Positions 43,249 to 52,759 of a stretch of 64,000 nt of DNA are shown here, piece after piece. The notes under the pieces are model-generated. The model was not told the DNA's origin. It made no database searches and saw only the letters and a program-made list of their open reading frames with translations. The stretch is taken from the NCBI GenBank assembly GCA_910587075.1, contig CAJUKE010000001.1:62001-126000 (forward strand), in the 5' to 3' direction. The translations under genes were made by a program, and so were the position numbers. The stretch is from an uncultured Muribaculaceae bacterium. Lineage in GTDB: Bacteria > Bacteroidota > Bacteroidia > Bacteroidales > Muribaculaceae. How positions within the stretch are numbered: the first letter of the stretch is position 1; each line of letters begins with the position of its first letter.

Positions 43249-46200
43249 TCAGGGTCGCTGCAGGGTTACGGCCATAATGCCGACGACATCGTCGCGCGAA
43301 AGGGTCTCCAGGCGCAACTCGGCGAGCTCCTTGTCAGCGTCAACGGGGAAATCAACCAGCACGCCCGCTCCACCGGGAATCGTGCGGCCGGTCTTCGCCC
43401 CCAGCTCCATACCGCCGTCGATAGCCACCTTCTTACCCGCCATATCGTCAAGCAGGTTGCGGCTTACGCGCCCGTCGGCGAAACAGAGGCGGTAAGGGTT
43501 GGCAGCGCCACCCGGCTGGGCGTAAGCATGGTCGTCGGTGTAGAAGTCCTGCTCGATAGGAGCCCAGTTCAGGGGGTTGATGAGCGGGAGTGTGGCGGTA
43601 GTGCCGTCGGTGTACACCGCTGTGAGGCGCGCGTTCTCCATACCCCACTGCATATGGTTGGTGCTACCGGCCATCAGCAGATAGATATGCGACGCCTTCC
43701 CATCAAGCTGTATGGCGGTAGCGGCGGGATAATTGTCCCACAGCGTGGTGTAAATGGTGTTGTTCCCCTCGGAGGGTATCACGAAATCAATACCGAGCGC
43801 CGTAGGGAGTGTGTCACCCTTGGCGGCGAGCATCGCGCGGAGCGGCTCGTCGTCAATGTCGAACATAGCCTTGGGGTGGCACCATTCGCCTGTTCCCTGA
43901 GTAGGGAGCTGAAGAGTGGTCACCGGGGGACGGGGCGAGAGGTATTCATTTTTGAAAATGTCGGAAACCCTGGCGTTATAGCGCCCGTCGAGCTTCACGG
44001 GGGAACACTTCGACGCGTCGATGGCGGTGAAATCCTCGGGAAGCGGGGTAATCATCGCGGGGAGACTCACTACCTCGGCCTCCCACCAGGTGAGAGGTCC
44101 GGCTGCCATCTCCTTGAAGCGCACGCCACCTTCGTCGCGGGTGGCGCCGGTGGGAGTGACGGCTACATCGCGGCCGCGCTTTACGGTAACTGTCGACGAG
44201 CCGTCGCCGAGATTTACCGTAACTCTCGGCTCGCCGATGGTGTTGGGTGTTGAAATAACGGCAACCTCTTTGCCGTTGACCATCAGCTTGTCGATACCCG
44301 AGGCAGGCACCGAAAGGCGCACCACGGTGCCGACAGGGTACCTGTTATCAACTACATAGGTATCCGTAGCGCCGTTTCTTGTGAACTCATAGCCAATCTC
44401 GGGGAGCGAGATTGATGCCTCGTTCCAAGCCACGGGGAAACCTGGGATGAGGTCAACCCTCGGGTCCTCGCCGATTCTCACGGGACGGATGCCGTAGAGC
44501 CCCTCAGTGATGGCGCGGCTCCACACGCCGATGGGGTCGGCGAAGTCGCGGTAGCACTCGCCTCGGGCGGCGTCATACCAGCTTATCTGCCCGAAGTTGA
44601 GGGGGGAGGCTCCGAGGTACATATTGTCGATAACGGTACCTTTCATAAGCCGGTAAGCCTCTTCGGGTCGTCCGGCCTGCCAATAGGCGAGCGCGGTGTG
44701 CATCACCTCGGCTATGGCCACGTTGTTGATACTCCAGGAGTAAGGTTTCCAATTGGTTGTGGAGAGTGTGTAGAGGGGTTCGTCGATACCCTTGGCCTCC
44801 ACGGGAATGTGGGGAATTTCGCGGTCGACATACACCGTCGCGGCATAGTTCTCAAACGGGTCGCCCACCTCGGAATCTATGGCGTGGTAAACGGTCCAGA
44901 GCGCGGCGGCGGGGTGAAGCCTACCATCGGGGCCGTAATCCTTGAATTCGGCCCAATGGCCGCGGTCGCCGATCCAGAGCACGCTGTCAATAGCGCGCCC
45001 GATGGCCTCGGCCTCGGCGCGGTAAGGGGCGGAGTCCTCCCCTATCGCGTCGGCCACATCGGCGGCGAGCTTGTTGGCCAGCATATTGTAAGCCGACGAG
45101 TGAGTCACGGAGCCGCCGCTGTAATACAGCGCATCACTGGCCCATATGCAGCAATAAGCGTCATAGAGGTGGTCGCCGTCGGGGTCGAAGTTGCGCTTCT
45201 CCCAATCGAGATGCAGCTTGACCACGGGGAACAGCTCGCGCATAGCGGCAGTATCGGCAGTATGGCGAAAATGGCGGAGCATCGCATCGACATACACGAG
45301 GTTCATATCGTAATGCGACATCTCGTCCTTCTTGCCGGGGCGGCGGCAAATGTATCCGTTGCTATACATCGGTGTGCCCCAACGCTTTTCGGCTCTCGCG
45401 AGATTAAGCACAGAGTCCTGTCGGGGGTGTTCGAGCACGGGGGGTATGTCGGTCACCTGGTTGGCGGCATATGTGCGGAAATGGGTGAGAGCGCGGTCAT
45501 GGAGCCCGAGAGCGTCGCCGGCGTAAGCGCCGCGCCAACCGAGGTGGGGGGTGCGCCACCCTATCGAGCCGTGAAGCCACGCCTCACCGCTCCAAATGCC
45601 GTCGGCAGCCACAGAGAGGGCGTTGCCGACAGGATTGATCCAGGCATCGGGGGTCGACATCGAGAAAGCCGAAGCCAGCTCTGCCCTCTCGGCCTCGGCC
45701 TTGGCGAACAGTGCGGGGAGCATCTTCTCACCAACAGGTTTCACGCCCGCGGGAAACAATGCCACATAACGACTCTGCCCGGGTTTGAGCGTAATCGTGC
45801 CCTCGTAGGAAGGCATAGCGGTGATTTCGGGCTTCTCGGCGGGAATGACGAGGGAAATCGTCTTGCGCTCCTTCTTGCCGTATTCAACAGTCACGAGGCC
45901 GTTCTTGCCGAGGGTGTATTTGTTGCCCTCGCAATACTCGGGTTTCAGATCGAAGCAGTCGGGGCGGTCAACTCCGAGGTCACCCTCGCGGGAGAACTTT
46001 TTGTCGGCCACGCCGCCGAAACGCACGCCGATGGTCAGTTTCTCGCGGGTCGTGTTGGTGAGTTTCCAAAGCGCGGCGTCGGAGGAGCGGAGCACCTGGG
46101 CCTCAACCACGACCCCCCCCTGCGAGTACTCCATCCGTCCGGGCACATAGGTAGCCTCGCAGTCACCTTCGGGGAGGGTGAAGCGCATATTGCCCCCCAT

Positions 46201-46428
46201 ACGGGGCAGGTAGATTCCGAACTCGGGCATATCGCCGCAGTCCATTCGGAATCCGGTGTGCGCGCCGTAGAGGCCGCGGATATATTTTCGGTCGCCGTTT
46301 ACGGTGTACGCGCCCGAGCCGTCGGGTAGCGGACGGTAATGCAGCGGACGCGACGCCGCAGTAGCGGAAAGCCCGGCCACCGCGAGCGCAGCCGCGGTGG
46401 TCAGGCGTATAACTGGTTTAAATATCAT
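43249..46428 (-). CDS. Large secreted (alpha/alpha)6-type protein, DUF4450-like, probable glycosidase
   Basis: The 1059-residue product has a signal peptide (about 1-24), an N-terminal beta-sandwich (about 30-245) and a helical barrel (about 260-680) with WSGEAWLHGSIGWRTPHLGWRGAYAGDALG split near 285-315 and NYAATVYVDREIPHIP. A further beta-sandwich part reaches the end. This order is typical of six-hairpin glycoside hydrolases. I assign it tentatively to the DUF4450 group. Its place between GH106 and another unassigned enzyme suggests a role on rhamnogalacturonan side chains or acetylated ends. The exact reaction cannot be read from the sequence. Confidence 0.7.
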   Translation of the reverse strand: MIFKPVIRLTTAAALAVAGLSATAASRPLHYRPLPDGSGAYTVNGDRKYIRGLYGAHTGFRMDCGDMPEFGIYLPRMGGNMRFTLPEGDCEATYVPGRMEYSQGGVVVEAQVLRSSDAALWKLTNTTREKLTIGVRFGGVADKKFSREGDLGVDRPDCFDLKPEYCEGNKYTLGKNGLVTVEYGKKERKTISLVIPAEKPEITAMPSYEGTITLKPGQSRYVALFPAGVKPVGEKMLPALFAKAEAERAELASAFSMSTPDAWINPVGNALSVAADGIWSGEAWLHGSIGWRTPHLGWRGAYAGDALGLHDRALTHFRTYAANQVTDIPPVLEHPRQDSVLNLARAEKRWGTPMYSNGYICRRPGKKDEMSHYDMNLVYVDAMLRHFRHTADTAAMRELFPVVKLHLDWEKRNFDPDGDHLYDAYCCIWASDALYYSGGSVTHSSAYNMLANKLAADVADAIGEDSAPYRAEAEAIGRAIDSVLWIGDRGHWAEFKDYGPDGRLHPAAALWTVYHAIDSEVGDPFENYAATVYVDREIPHIPVEAKGIDEPLYTLSTTNWKPYSWSINNVAIAEVMHTALAYWQAGRPEEAYRLMKGTVIDNMYLGASPLNFGQISWYDAARGECYRDFADPIGVWSRAITEGLYGIRPVRIGEDPRVDLIPGFPVAWNEASISLPEIGYEFTRNGATDTYVVDNRYPVGTVVRLSVPASGIDKLMVNGKEVAVISTPNTIGEPRVTVNLGDGSSTVTVKRGRDVAVTPTGATRDEGGVRFKEMAAGPLTWWEAEVVSLPAMITPLPEDFTAIDASKCSPVKLDGRYNARVSDIFKNEYLSPRPPVTTLQLPTQGTGEWCHPKAMFDIDDEPLRAMLAAKGDTLPTALGIDFVIPSEGNNTIYTTLWDNYPAATAIQLDGKASHIYLLMAGSTNHMQWGMENARLTAVYTDGTTATLPLINPLNWAPIEQDFYTDDHAYAQPGGAANPYRLCFADGRVSRNLLDDMAGKKVAIDGGMELGAKTGRTIPGGAGVLVDFPVDADKELAELRLETLSRDDVVGIMAVTLQRP

Positions 46429-46494
46429 CAGTTGGCTGACTTATTTATAGTGTTTTGTGAATCAGATTGAAGGCGCGCGGGCCATGCAGGCGGC

Positions 46495-48606
46495 TCAGGG
46501 GAGCGGCTTGATGCCTTCCCAGCGAACGTCCCAGGTGCCGTCCTTGGGGAAGCCGGGGTTCTCAACCTCGCAACCATCCCATCCGGCGGTCATCAGGGCC
46601 ACGGCGGTAAGGAGTCCGCCGTTGCCGGGGAGGTAGCAGCGCAGACGCTTGTCCTGGTAGTTATGGCCGTTGGGGAGATAGGTGTTGGTGCGCTTGTCCA
46701 TGAGCAGGGCATTGAGGGCGCGCTCGGGCTGACCGAGGCGCACGGCGTTCATAGCCGTTGTCGGGTAGTCCCAGCCCCAGGTGCGGCCCCACTGCCAGTT
46801 GTCGTAGATCCAGTCGAAAGTGTTGAGCATAAGGTCCTCGCGCACGAGAGGCGACTTGGGAAGCACGCCCAGGGCGGCGAGCACAGCCATATGGTCGGAA
46901 GTGAAGCGGGTGTCCTTGTAAGTTTCGGTAGCGGTCTCGGCGGCGAGATAGAGCGAGTCCTGAGCGGCGAGAGGCGAGAGCTTGTCGATTATCTCATCCC
47001 AGTCGAGATTGCGCCCCTCACCCTTGCGCTCGCGCCATTTCTGGGCGGTCGAGAGGGCGTAGTGCCAGTAGGAAAGCTCGAAGGGGGGATTTACGGTTTC
47101 GGCGGCGCGGAGTGTTTCCTGCGCGGGGATGGCGCCGCGGAGCACATAGCGGTTACCCATGCCGTCGTATTCGGCGAAGGAGGTCATAAACTTGGCGGTA
47201 CCCTGCACGAGGTCGTAATACTTATCGAGCACCGAGTCGGTCGGGTTGGCGCGGTACAGGAGCTCGGCGAGGTAGATAAGGTGGGGCTGCTGCCAGATAA
47301 GGAAGGAGCCGACCTTCGAGGGGGCCTCGGTGCCGGAGGGGTCAGTCATCTTCATCCAACGCAGACCCTCGAAGCCCTGACGGTTAGCGATCTCGGCAGC
47401 GACGGGAGCCACTGACTCGTACCAGGGGAGGGTGCGGGCCAGGAGGTCTTCGTGGCCGTAGAGGGCGAACTGAGCCTGGTGCCACCAGATCATCTCAAGG
47501 TGGAATTTGCCGAACCAGGAGTTATAGGTAAGGCCGGTTTCCTGCGGAGGGGTCGGAGCGGCGCACTGCGCGGCCAGGAGATACTGCGAGAGAACCACGC
47601 GGCGCTCCAATTCCTTGGCGCGGGGGTCGGTGCAATGGCTGAAATCGACCACGCCGCCGTTGTTCCAGAAATCGCCCCAATACTTGGCCGAAGCCTCGGC
47701 GGTCTCCTTGGCCGAGGGAGCGGCCGCGGGTTTCTCGGGCGAGAAAGTGGCGGTTATGGTCCAATCCTTCGCGGTCGGAGTGATGGTCACGGCGTTGGGG
47801 CCGGTAAGCTCGGGCACGGAGGCGTTGGTGTAGGCCACGTCAATGTAGTACGAGGTTGAGTCGAGGCTGTGGCGTATGAGCGCGTGCTTGGCGTCGGCCT
47901 CCACGATTTCGGTTGTGTGAAGCGAGTCCTTGGTCCAGTCGCACGCGTCGTCGCAATGTCCGCCGGTGGGATACGGCAGGCGCAGACGCACCGGGAGCAT
48001 CGCCTCGGAGGAGATGCTTGCGGCCACGATGTCGGCATCGGGGTGGCAGGTGGTGCTCACCGAAACCGGCTTGCCGTCGACGGTGAAATTCGAACGAATC
48101 TCACCCTTCATAAGGTCGAGGGTCTGGTCGATATCCTTTACCTGCTCGGGCTTGAGGTCGGCAAACCCGAGGGCGCCGAGATGGAGGCGGTGGGGGTTCA
48201 CGCGGTACCAGTTGGCAGCGTCCTTGTTGCGGCCGGCCTCGTTGAACTGCACCGAATAGGGTTCCTTGCGGCCGCGGCCGAAGTCATAGTCCTTGAGGGT
48301 CTCGTCGTGGGTGAAATTCTCCGGGTTGGGGAACGAGTGCCATCCCCAGTGGCTCTGCGTGCCCAGGGGCACACCCTTGCTGTAGAGTTCGGGGAAAGTC
48401 TGGAGGCCGGTGGCGTCGACGGTGAAGGCGAAGCCGCCATTACCCACCGTGAGCGATGCCAAGGTATCTATTTCGGTGATTCTCGGGTTATTGCGTTCGA
48501 GCAACGCTACGCGGTCAATAGCCGACGACTCGCTTTTGCACGCCGCGATCGCCACCAAAGCGGGCACGGATGCCGCGAGAAGATAGTGAATCTTGCTGCG
48601 GTTCAT
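46495..48606 (-). CDS. Lipoprotein with six-hairpin glycosidase-like fold, function unknown
   Basis: The 703 residues begin with a lipoprotein signal (IAAC, lipid on Cys23). An N-terminal beta-rich domain carries LTVGNGGFAFTVDATGLQTF near 50-70. A helical barrel (about 330-690) contains NSWFGKFHLEMIWWHQAQF near 365-385, GSFLIWQQPHLIYLAELLYR near 430-450 and WQWGRTWGWDYPTTAMNAVR near 610-630. Conserved Trp, His and acidic residues look like an active site of the GH65/GH95-like superfamily, but I cannot place it in one family. It is the first of the four minus-strand genes and is divergent from the CE12 esterase. Confidence 0.7.
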   Translation of the reverse strand: MNRSKIHYLLAASVPALVAIAACKSESSAIDRVALLERNNPRITEIDTLASLTVGNGGFAFTVDATGLQTFPELYSKGVPLGTQSHWGWHSFPNPENFTHDETLKDYDFGRGRKEPYSVQFNEAGRNKDAANWYRVNPHRLHLGALGFADLKPEQVKDIDQTLDLMKGEIRSNFTVDGKPVSVSTTCHPDADIVAASISSEAMLPVRLRLPYPTGGHCDDACDWTKDSLHTTEIVEADAKHALIRHSLDSTSYYIDVAYTNASVPELTGPNAVTITPTAKDWTITATFSPEKPAAAPSAKETAEASAKYWGDFWNNGGVVDFSHCTDPRAKELERRVVLSQYLLAAQCAAPTPPQETGLTYNSWFGKFHLEMIWWHQAQFALYGHEDLLARTLPWYESVAPVAAEIANRQGFEGLRWMKMTDPSGTEAPSKVGSFLIWQQPHLIYLAELLYRANPTDSVLDKYYDLVQGTAKFMTSFAEYDGMGNRYVLRGAIPAQETLRAAETVNPPFELSYWHYALSTAQKWRERKGEGRNLDWDEIIDKLSPLAAQDSLYLAAETATETYKDTRFTSDHMAVLAALGVLPKSPLVREDLMLNTFDWIYDNWQWGRTWGWDYPTTAMNAVRLGQPERALNALLMDKRTNTYLPNGHNYQDKRLRCYLPGNGGLLTAVALMTAGWDGCEVENPGFPKDGTWDVRWEGIKPLP

Positions 48607-48693
48607 TGGTAAAGTGATAGTGAAAACGGTTTTAGATCAGGTTGGAAAGACATCCGTGGTTTTCACGACGGATGAGCTTGATGGATTTGAGCG

Positions 48694-48701
48694 CAAAGTT
48701 A
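48694..48701 (-). promoter_or_regulatory. -7 element of the GH operon
   Basis: TAACTTTG on the minus strand matches TAnnTTTG exactly. Transcription would start near 48688, giving an 80-base leader before the lipoprotein gene. The upstream element is weak. Confidence 0.5.
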
Positions 48702-48730
48702 ACCATTTTTGACAAATAATGCCACCTTCG

Positions 48731-48762
48731 GTTGCTCCTTTCGCCATTTTTCGATAATTTTG
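48731..48762 (+). promoter_or_regulatory. Promoter of the CE12-GH28 pair
   Basis: GTTG at 48731-48734, 20 bases, then TAATTTTG at 48755-48762 (exact TAnnTTTG). It is divergent from the minus-strand GH operon promoter 30 bases away, so both could share a regulator. Confidence 0.65.
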
Positions 48763-48828
48763 CAGCGTTATTCCGCGGCAAGCAACGCCGCGAGCCTACC
48801 GAAAAGCTAACCTTAACTGATTCACATC

Positions 48829-49680
48829 ATGAAATTTCTGCCGACACTATTCGCGGCATTAGCCCTCCCCTTTTGCGCCTCAGCCCAGCAGTCGGAACCG
48901 ACCGACACCGTCACCGTGTTCATGATCGGCGACTCCACCATGGCCAACAAACCGCTCTCGAAAGAGAACCAGGAACGCGGTTGGGGCCAGATGCTACCCA
49001 TGTACCTCACCGGCCCGGTGAAAGTCGACAACCACGCCGTAAACGGCCGCAGCAGCAAGAGTTTCATCGACGAGGGGCGTTGGGACAAGGTGATGAAGAA
49101 AATCCGCCCGGGCGACTATGTCGTGATCCAGTTCGGCCACAACGACGAGAAACCAAAGGCCGACCGCCACACCGACCCGGGGTCGACATTCGACGACAAC
49201 CTCCGCAAATTCGTCAACGAAAGCCGCTCGAAAGGCGCCACTCCCATACTTATGAACTCTATTGTGCGTCGCAACTTCCCCGCGCCCGACGGCCAGGCGG
49301 CCGCCGAGACCGACGACAAGCAGAAATCTTTCCAGGCCGGGAAGAAGGATTATCCCGCCGAGGGTGAGATCCTGGTGGAAACCCACGGCGACTATATCGT
49401 GGCTCCCCGCAACGTCGCCGAGGAATTGGCCGTGTTCTTCGTGGATATGAACGCCGCCACCCGCGAACTCGTGCAGGGGCTCGGCACCGAGCGCTCGAAG
49501 GCCCTCTTTATGTGGATTCCCGAAAACACCTACGAGTTCTGCCCCAAAGGTAAAATCGACAACACCCACCTTAATATAAAGGGTGCCATACAGGTTGCCG
49601 GCCTCGCCGTCGACGGCATGGCCGCCACCGTGCCCGGGTTCCGCCGCTTCGTGCGCCCCGAGGCATACAATCTGAAATAA
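48829..49680 (+). CDS. Rhamnogalacturonan acetylesterase, CE12
   Basis: The 283-residue secreted SGNH hydrolase (signal peptide 1-20) has the nucleophile block GDSTMA (Ser36), NGRSSKSF, the Asn block FGHNDEK near 103 and the catalytic DNTHLN near 243. It removes acetyl groups from galacturonic acid in rhamnogalacturonan, which opens the backbone to the lyases and hydrolases. The GH28 gene follows 64 bases later in the same unit. Confidence 0.92.
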   Translation: MKFLPTLFAALALPFCASAQQSEPTDTVTVFMIGDSTMANKPLSKENQERGWGQMLPMYLTGPVKVDNHAVNGRSSKSFIDEGRWDKVMKKIRPGDYVVIQFGHNDEKPKADRHTDPGSTFDDNLRKFVNESRSKGATPILMNSIVRRNFPAPDGQAAAETDDKQKSFQAGKKDYPAEGEILVETHGDYIVAPRNVAEELAVFFVDMNAATRELVQGLGTERSKALFMWIPENTYEFCPKGKIDNTHLNIKGAIQVAGLAVDGMAATVPGFRRFVRPEAYNLK

Positions 49681-49744
49681 CCCGCGACGACATCCGCCGC
49701 TACAATCGCACCAACATACCTTAAACACAAAACCTTATACCTAA

Positions 49745-51010
49745 ATGATCCACAAGAATCTTATCCTTGGCGCGGCGCTGGCCATCTCGGCCTTCGCGAC
49801 GCAGGCCAAAGAGTATGTGCTGACCGACTACAACGTATCGACCGACAGCACCCTGGTGCAGACCGCCGCCATTCAGGCTGTGATCGACCGTGCCGAAGCC
49901 GAAGGTGGCGGCACTATAGTGGTGCCCGAAGGGACTTTCCTCTCCGGCGCACTCTTCTTCAAGCCCGGCACCAAGCTGCACCTCCGCGAAGGCGCGCAAA
50001 TCAAGGGCTCCGACGACATCGCCAACTTCCCCCTCATCCCCTCGCGTATGGAGGGCCGCAGCATCTACTATTATGCCGCGCTCATCAACGCTTACCACGT
50101 TGACAATTTCGAAATCACCGGCTCAGGCGTGATCAACGGCAACGGCCTCAAATATTGGCAGCAGTTCTGGGACCTCCGCGCCGAGCGCAAGAAGGAGGGC
50201 CGCTCATGCACCAACCTTGAGGTACACCGCCCCCGCCTGGTGTTCCTCTGGGGTTGCGACAACCTCAAGCTCTCCGGCGTAAACCTTAAGAACTCCCCCT
50301 TCTGGACCACCCACCTCTACCAGTGTAAGGACGTACTGATCGAGAACTGCCGCATCGAGGCTCCCCGCGAACCGGTGCGTGCCCCGTCGAGCGACGCTCT
50401 CGACCTTGATATGTGCTCCAATGTGACCATCCGCGGCTGCTACCTCAACTGCGACGACGACGGTGTCTGCATCAAAGGTGGCAAGGGTGTCTACGCCAAC
50501 CGTTCGATGGAGAGCGGCATCGTGGAGAACATCCTGGTTGAAGACTGCGTGTTCGGCCCCAACCTCCACGGAGTGCTCACCATGGGCAGCGAGTGCGTCC
50601 ACGCCAAGAACATCCTGCTCCAGAACTGCCGCCTCGAAGCCAAGTGCGCCCTGCTCCGCCTGAAGATGCGCCCCGACACCTACCAGACCTACGAGAACAT
50701 AACCGTAAAGAACGTCACCGGCAAGTGTGCCACCGTGATCGATATGAAGCCCTGGAAGCAGTTCTTCGACCTGGAGAACTCCGGCGAGGAACCCTCGGCG
50801 ATCGTGCGCAATATCCTTATGGAGAACATCGACGTTGAATGCCGCACTTTCGGCACCATCGCCGGCAACCCCGCCGACAAGGTAAGCAACTTCGTGCTCC
50901 GCGACATCAAAGCTCAGGCCGAGGACCCGACTTTCAACTGCGTCTACCCCGAGGTAGTGCTTGAAAACGTTACCCTCAACGGCAAAAAGCTCACCAACCC
51001 CGCGAAATAA
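49745..51010 (+). CDS. GH28 polygalacturonase/rhamnogalacturonan hydrolase
   Basis: The 421 residues have a signal peptide (about 1-21) and a right-handed beta-helix. Family positions are visible: SSDALDLDMC in place of NTD, CDDDGVCIKGG (the DD acids) near 237-245, PNLHGVLTMGSE in place of GHG, and RLKMR in place of RIK. The changes at NTD and GHG suggest a specificity different from a plain galacturonase, perhaps rhamnogalacturonan. It shares a unit with the CE12 esterase. Confidence 0.92.
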   Translation: MIHKNLILGAALAISAFATQAKEYVLTDYNVSTDSTLVQTAAIQAVIDRAEAEGGGTIVVPEGTFLSGALFFKPGTKLHLREGAQIKGSDDIANFPLIPSRMEGRSIYYYAALINAYHVDNFEITGSGVINGNGLKYWQQFWDLRAERKKEGRSCTNLEVHRPRLVFLWGCDNLKLSGVNLKNSPFWTTHLYQCKDVLIENCRIEAPREPVRAPSSDALDLDMCSNVTIRGCYLNCDDDGVCIKGGKGVYANRSMESGIVENILVEDCVFGPNLHGVLTMGSECVHAKNILLQNCRLEAKCALLRLKMRPDTYQTYENITVKNVTGKCATVIDMKPWKQFFDLENSGEEPSAIVRNILMENIDVECRTFGTIAGNPADKVSNFVLRDIKAQAEDPTFNCVYPEVVLENVTLNGKKLTNPAK

Positions 51011-51029
51011 CACAAAATACCCACAGATA

Positions 51030-51056
51030 AAAAGGGCCGGTAATTCCGGCCCTTTT
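51030..51056. terminator. Bidirectional terminator between GH28 and tilS
   Basis: AAAAGGGCCGG at 51030-51040 pairs perfectly with CCGGCCCTTTT at 51046-51056 around TAATT. A- and T-runs on both sides let it serve both convergent genes. Confidence 0.9.
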
Positions 51057-51080
51057 CTTATACCCTTTATCATTCAAGAT

Positions 51081-52433
51081 TCATTCGAGGCGCAGCCGTA
51101 TCACCGACTCCGACGCCTCCGTGACGGGGTAATGCCGCGAGCTTCGGATTCCGCACAGCCACAACGGCTCCTCCCCCGCCAACAACACCCATTGGCGGGG
51201 CTTCTCATTGTCGGGAATCTTGGCATCCTTCATTAGTTTCGAAAGGAGCGTCGTACCCCGCATGCCGAATGGCGCCAGACGGTCGCCGATGGCGGGATGG
51301 CGCAGTGTTAGATGCTTGTCAAGCGCCGCCGCCTCGAGCCATATCTCATCAGCGCCCGTAGGCATCGCGAACGCCGCCGCCGGAAGGAGTTCCGCCGTCA
51401 GCGTAACTTCCCCGAGGGGCAGCGAGCAGCGGCCTTCGCACAGCAATACGTCGGTAGGAAATAGCAACAGATCGTCAGAGCCGCCATCAACCAAAGTGTC
51501 AAGCAGATAGAGCGACCCGCGGTCAAGGAGGTATTCGGCGGTGCCGAAACTGAAGTAACGGCCACTCTCCCCTATCGAACCTATGATGCGGGAAGCCGTC
51601 GCGGCACTTCCCTCCGCCCCGGTCATTTCCTTCAAAAAATGGTAGAGCAACGCGCCTCCGACCTCTTCGCCAAAATCATCGACAATAGGCCTCAGCGCCA
51701 CGCGGCGGCCCTCGACGTATTTAGGTTTGACGGCATCAACGAGCGAGGAAAGGAGTCCGTAGTCGGCCCGCAGATTCTCCATAGTGCGCGCCAACCCCTT
51801 CGAAGCCGACGGGAAGTCGCGGCGTAGCACCGGCAGCACGTTAAGCCGCAGTTTGTTGCGCTTAACATCGTCAACGAGGTTCGAGCTGTCGGTCACATAT
51901 CGCAGTCCACGGCGGTCGAGGTATTCGAGCACCTCGCGGCGGGAGCATTCAAGCATAGGTCTGACATAGATACCCCTCCGCGGGGCGATACCCCCGAGCC
52001 CCTTCATCCCCGAGCCCCTTAAGGCGTTGAGGAAGAAAGTCTCCTCGCGGTCGTCGGCATTGTGGGCTATGGCCACGAACCTAAGCCCCGACTCTTCCGC
52101 CACACGGGCGAACCATTCGTATCGGAGCTCGCGGCAGGCCATCTCAAGCGATTCACCGGTGGCCCGGCGGCGAGCTTCGACATCGAAACGCACCGAACAG
52201 AAGCCGCACCCCAAGGAGCGAGCCGTGGCTTCGGCGTGGAGGGCGTCGCGGTCACTCTCCTCCCCCCTTAGCCCGAAATGGCAGTGGAGCGCCACGCAGC
52301 GCCAACCGAGCGCCGCCATCGCCCCGAGGAGCGCCACCGAGTCGGCACCCCCGCTGAGAGCCACGCCCACAGGTCCGTCGACCGGGCGCAGCCCCTCCCT
52401 GTCAAAAAAAGAAGCAACCCGCCGCTCCAACAT
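51081..52433 (-). CDS. tilS: tRNA(Ile)-lysidine synthase
   Basis: It changes C34 of the isoleucine CAU-anticodon tRNA to lysidine so that it reads AUA. The 450 residues show the PP-loop SGGADS at 27-32, HCHFGLRGEESDRD near 75-90 and HNADDREETFFLN near 140, then the C-terminal substrate domains. Its ATG overlaps the stop of the small TPR gene before it (TGATG), so the two are translated together. Confidence 0.93.
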   Translation of the reverse strand: MLERRVASFFDREGLRPVDGPVGVALSGGADSVALLGAMAALGWRCVALHCHFGLRGEESDRDALHAEATARSLGCGFCSVRFDVEARRRATGESLEMACRELRYEWFARVAEESGLRFVAIAHNADDREETFFLNALRGSGMKGLGGIAPRRGIYVRPMLECSRREVLEYLDRRGLRYVTDSSNLVDDVKRNKLRLNVLPVLRRDFPSASKGLARTMENLRADYGLLSSLVDAVKPKYVEGRRVALRPIVDDFGEEVGGALLYHFLKEMTGAEGSAATASRIIGSIGESGRYFSFGTAEYLLDRGSLYLLDTLVDGGSDDLLLFPTDVLLCEGRCSLPLGEVTLTAELLPAAAFAMPTGADEIWLEAAALDKHLTLRHPAIGDRLAPFGMRGTTLLSKLMKDAKIPDNEKPRQWVLLAGEEPLWLCGIRSSRHYPVTEASESVIRLRLE

Positions 52434-52738
52434 CAGGGATTGAGCAAATCGGGGTTGAAGAAGTCCATAATCCCGTTGGAGTGCTCAAGCAGCAGCGCGC
52501 CCGGCCCGGTGGGGTCCTCCTGGGCCGAAGCCTCGTAGCAACTGATGGCCTCGGCCTTGTTGCCGAGTTTCCACATCAGCTTCCCCTTCTCGGCCAGAGC
52601 GGCGGCGAGAAGCGCCTCCCCGCGGGAATTGAAATTACCGTTCATTTTCAGCTCGTCGATCAGCGGCTGGAGCTTTTCGAGCGCGTCGGTCGCACTGTTT
52701 TCCTCGATAATTTGTTTAATACTTTGAAGAGTGACCAT
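52433..52738 (-). CDS. Small TPR-like protein encoded before tilS
   Basis: The 101-residue cytoplasmic protein is helical, with a TPR-like pair (ALLAAALAEKGKLMWKLGN, EAISCYEASAQEDP). A variable acidic end follows. Homologues of this size are common next to housekeeping genes in Bacteroidales, but the function is unknown to me. A -7 element on the minus strand at 52767-52760 places its transcript start near 52753. Its stop overlaps tilS. Confidence 0.78.
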   Translation of the reverse strand: MVTLQSIKQIIEENSATDALEKLQPLIDELKMNGNFNSRGEALLAAALAEKGKLMWKLGNKAEAISCYEASAQEDPTGPGALLLEHSNGIMDFFNPDLLNP

Positions 52739-52753
52739 AATTTCTTACTTTTG
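52723..52753 (+). promoter_or_regulatory. Promoter of the histidine phosphatase
   Basis: TTTG at 52723-52726, 19 bases, then TACTTTTG at 52746-52753. The element overlaps the 5' end of the divergent small gene and faces another -7 element six bases beyond. Confidence 0.65.
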
Positions 52754-52759
52754 ACGACA

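Noticed and set aside
44698..46329. Plus-strand open frame of 543 codons opposite the DUF4450-like gene
   Set aside because: It is a shadow of the real minus-strand gene; no family resemblance and an unlikely amino-acid composition.
48732..49367. Open frame of 211 codons overlapping the CE12 gene in another frame
   Set aside because: The SGNH motifs are all in the 48829 frame, and this one is Arg-rich out-of-frame reading starting inside the promoter.
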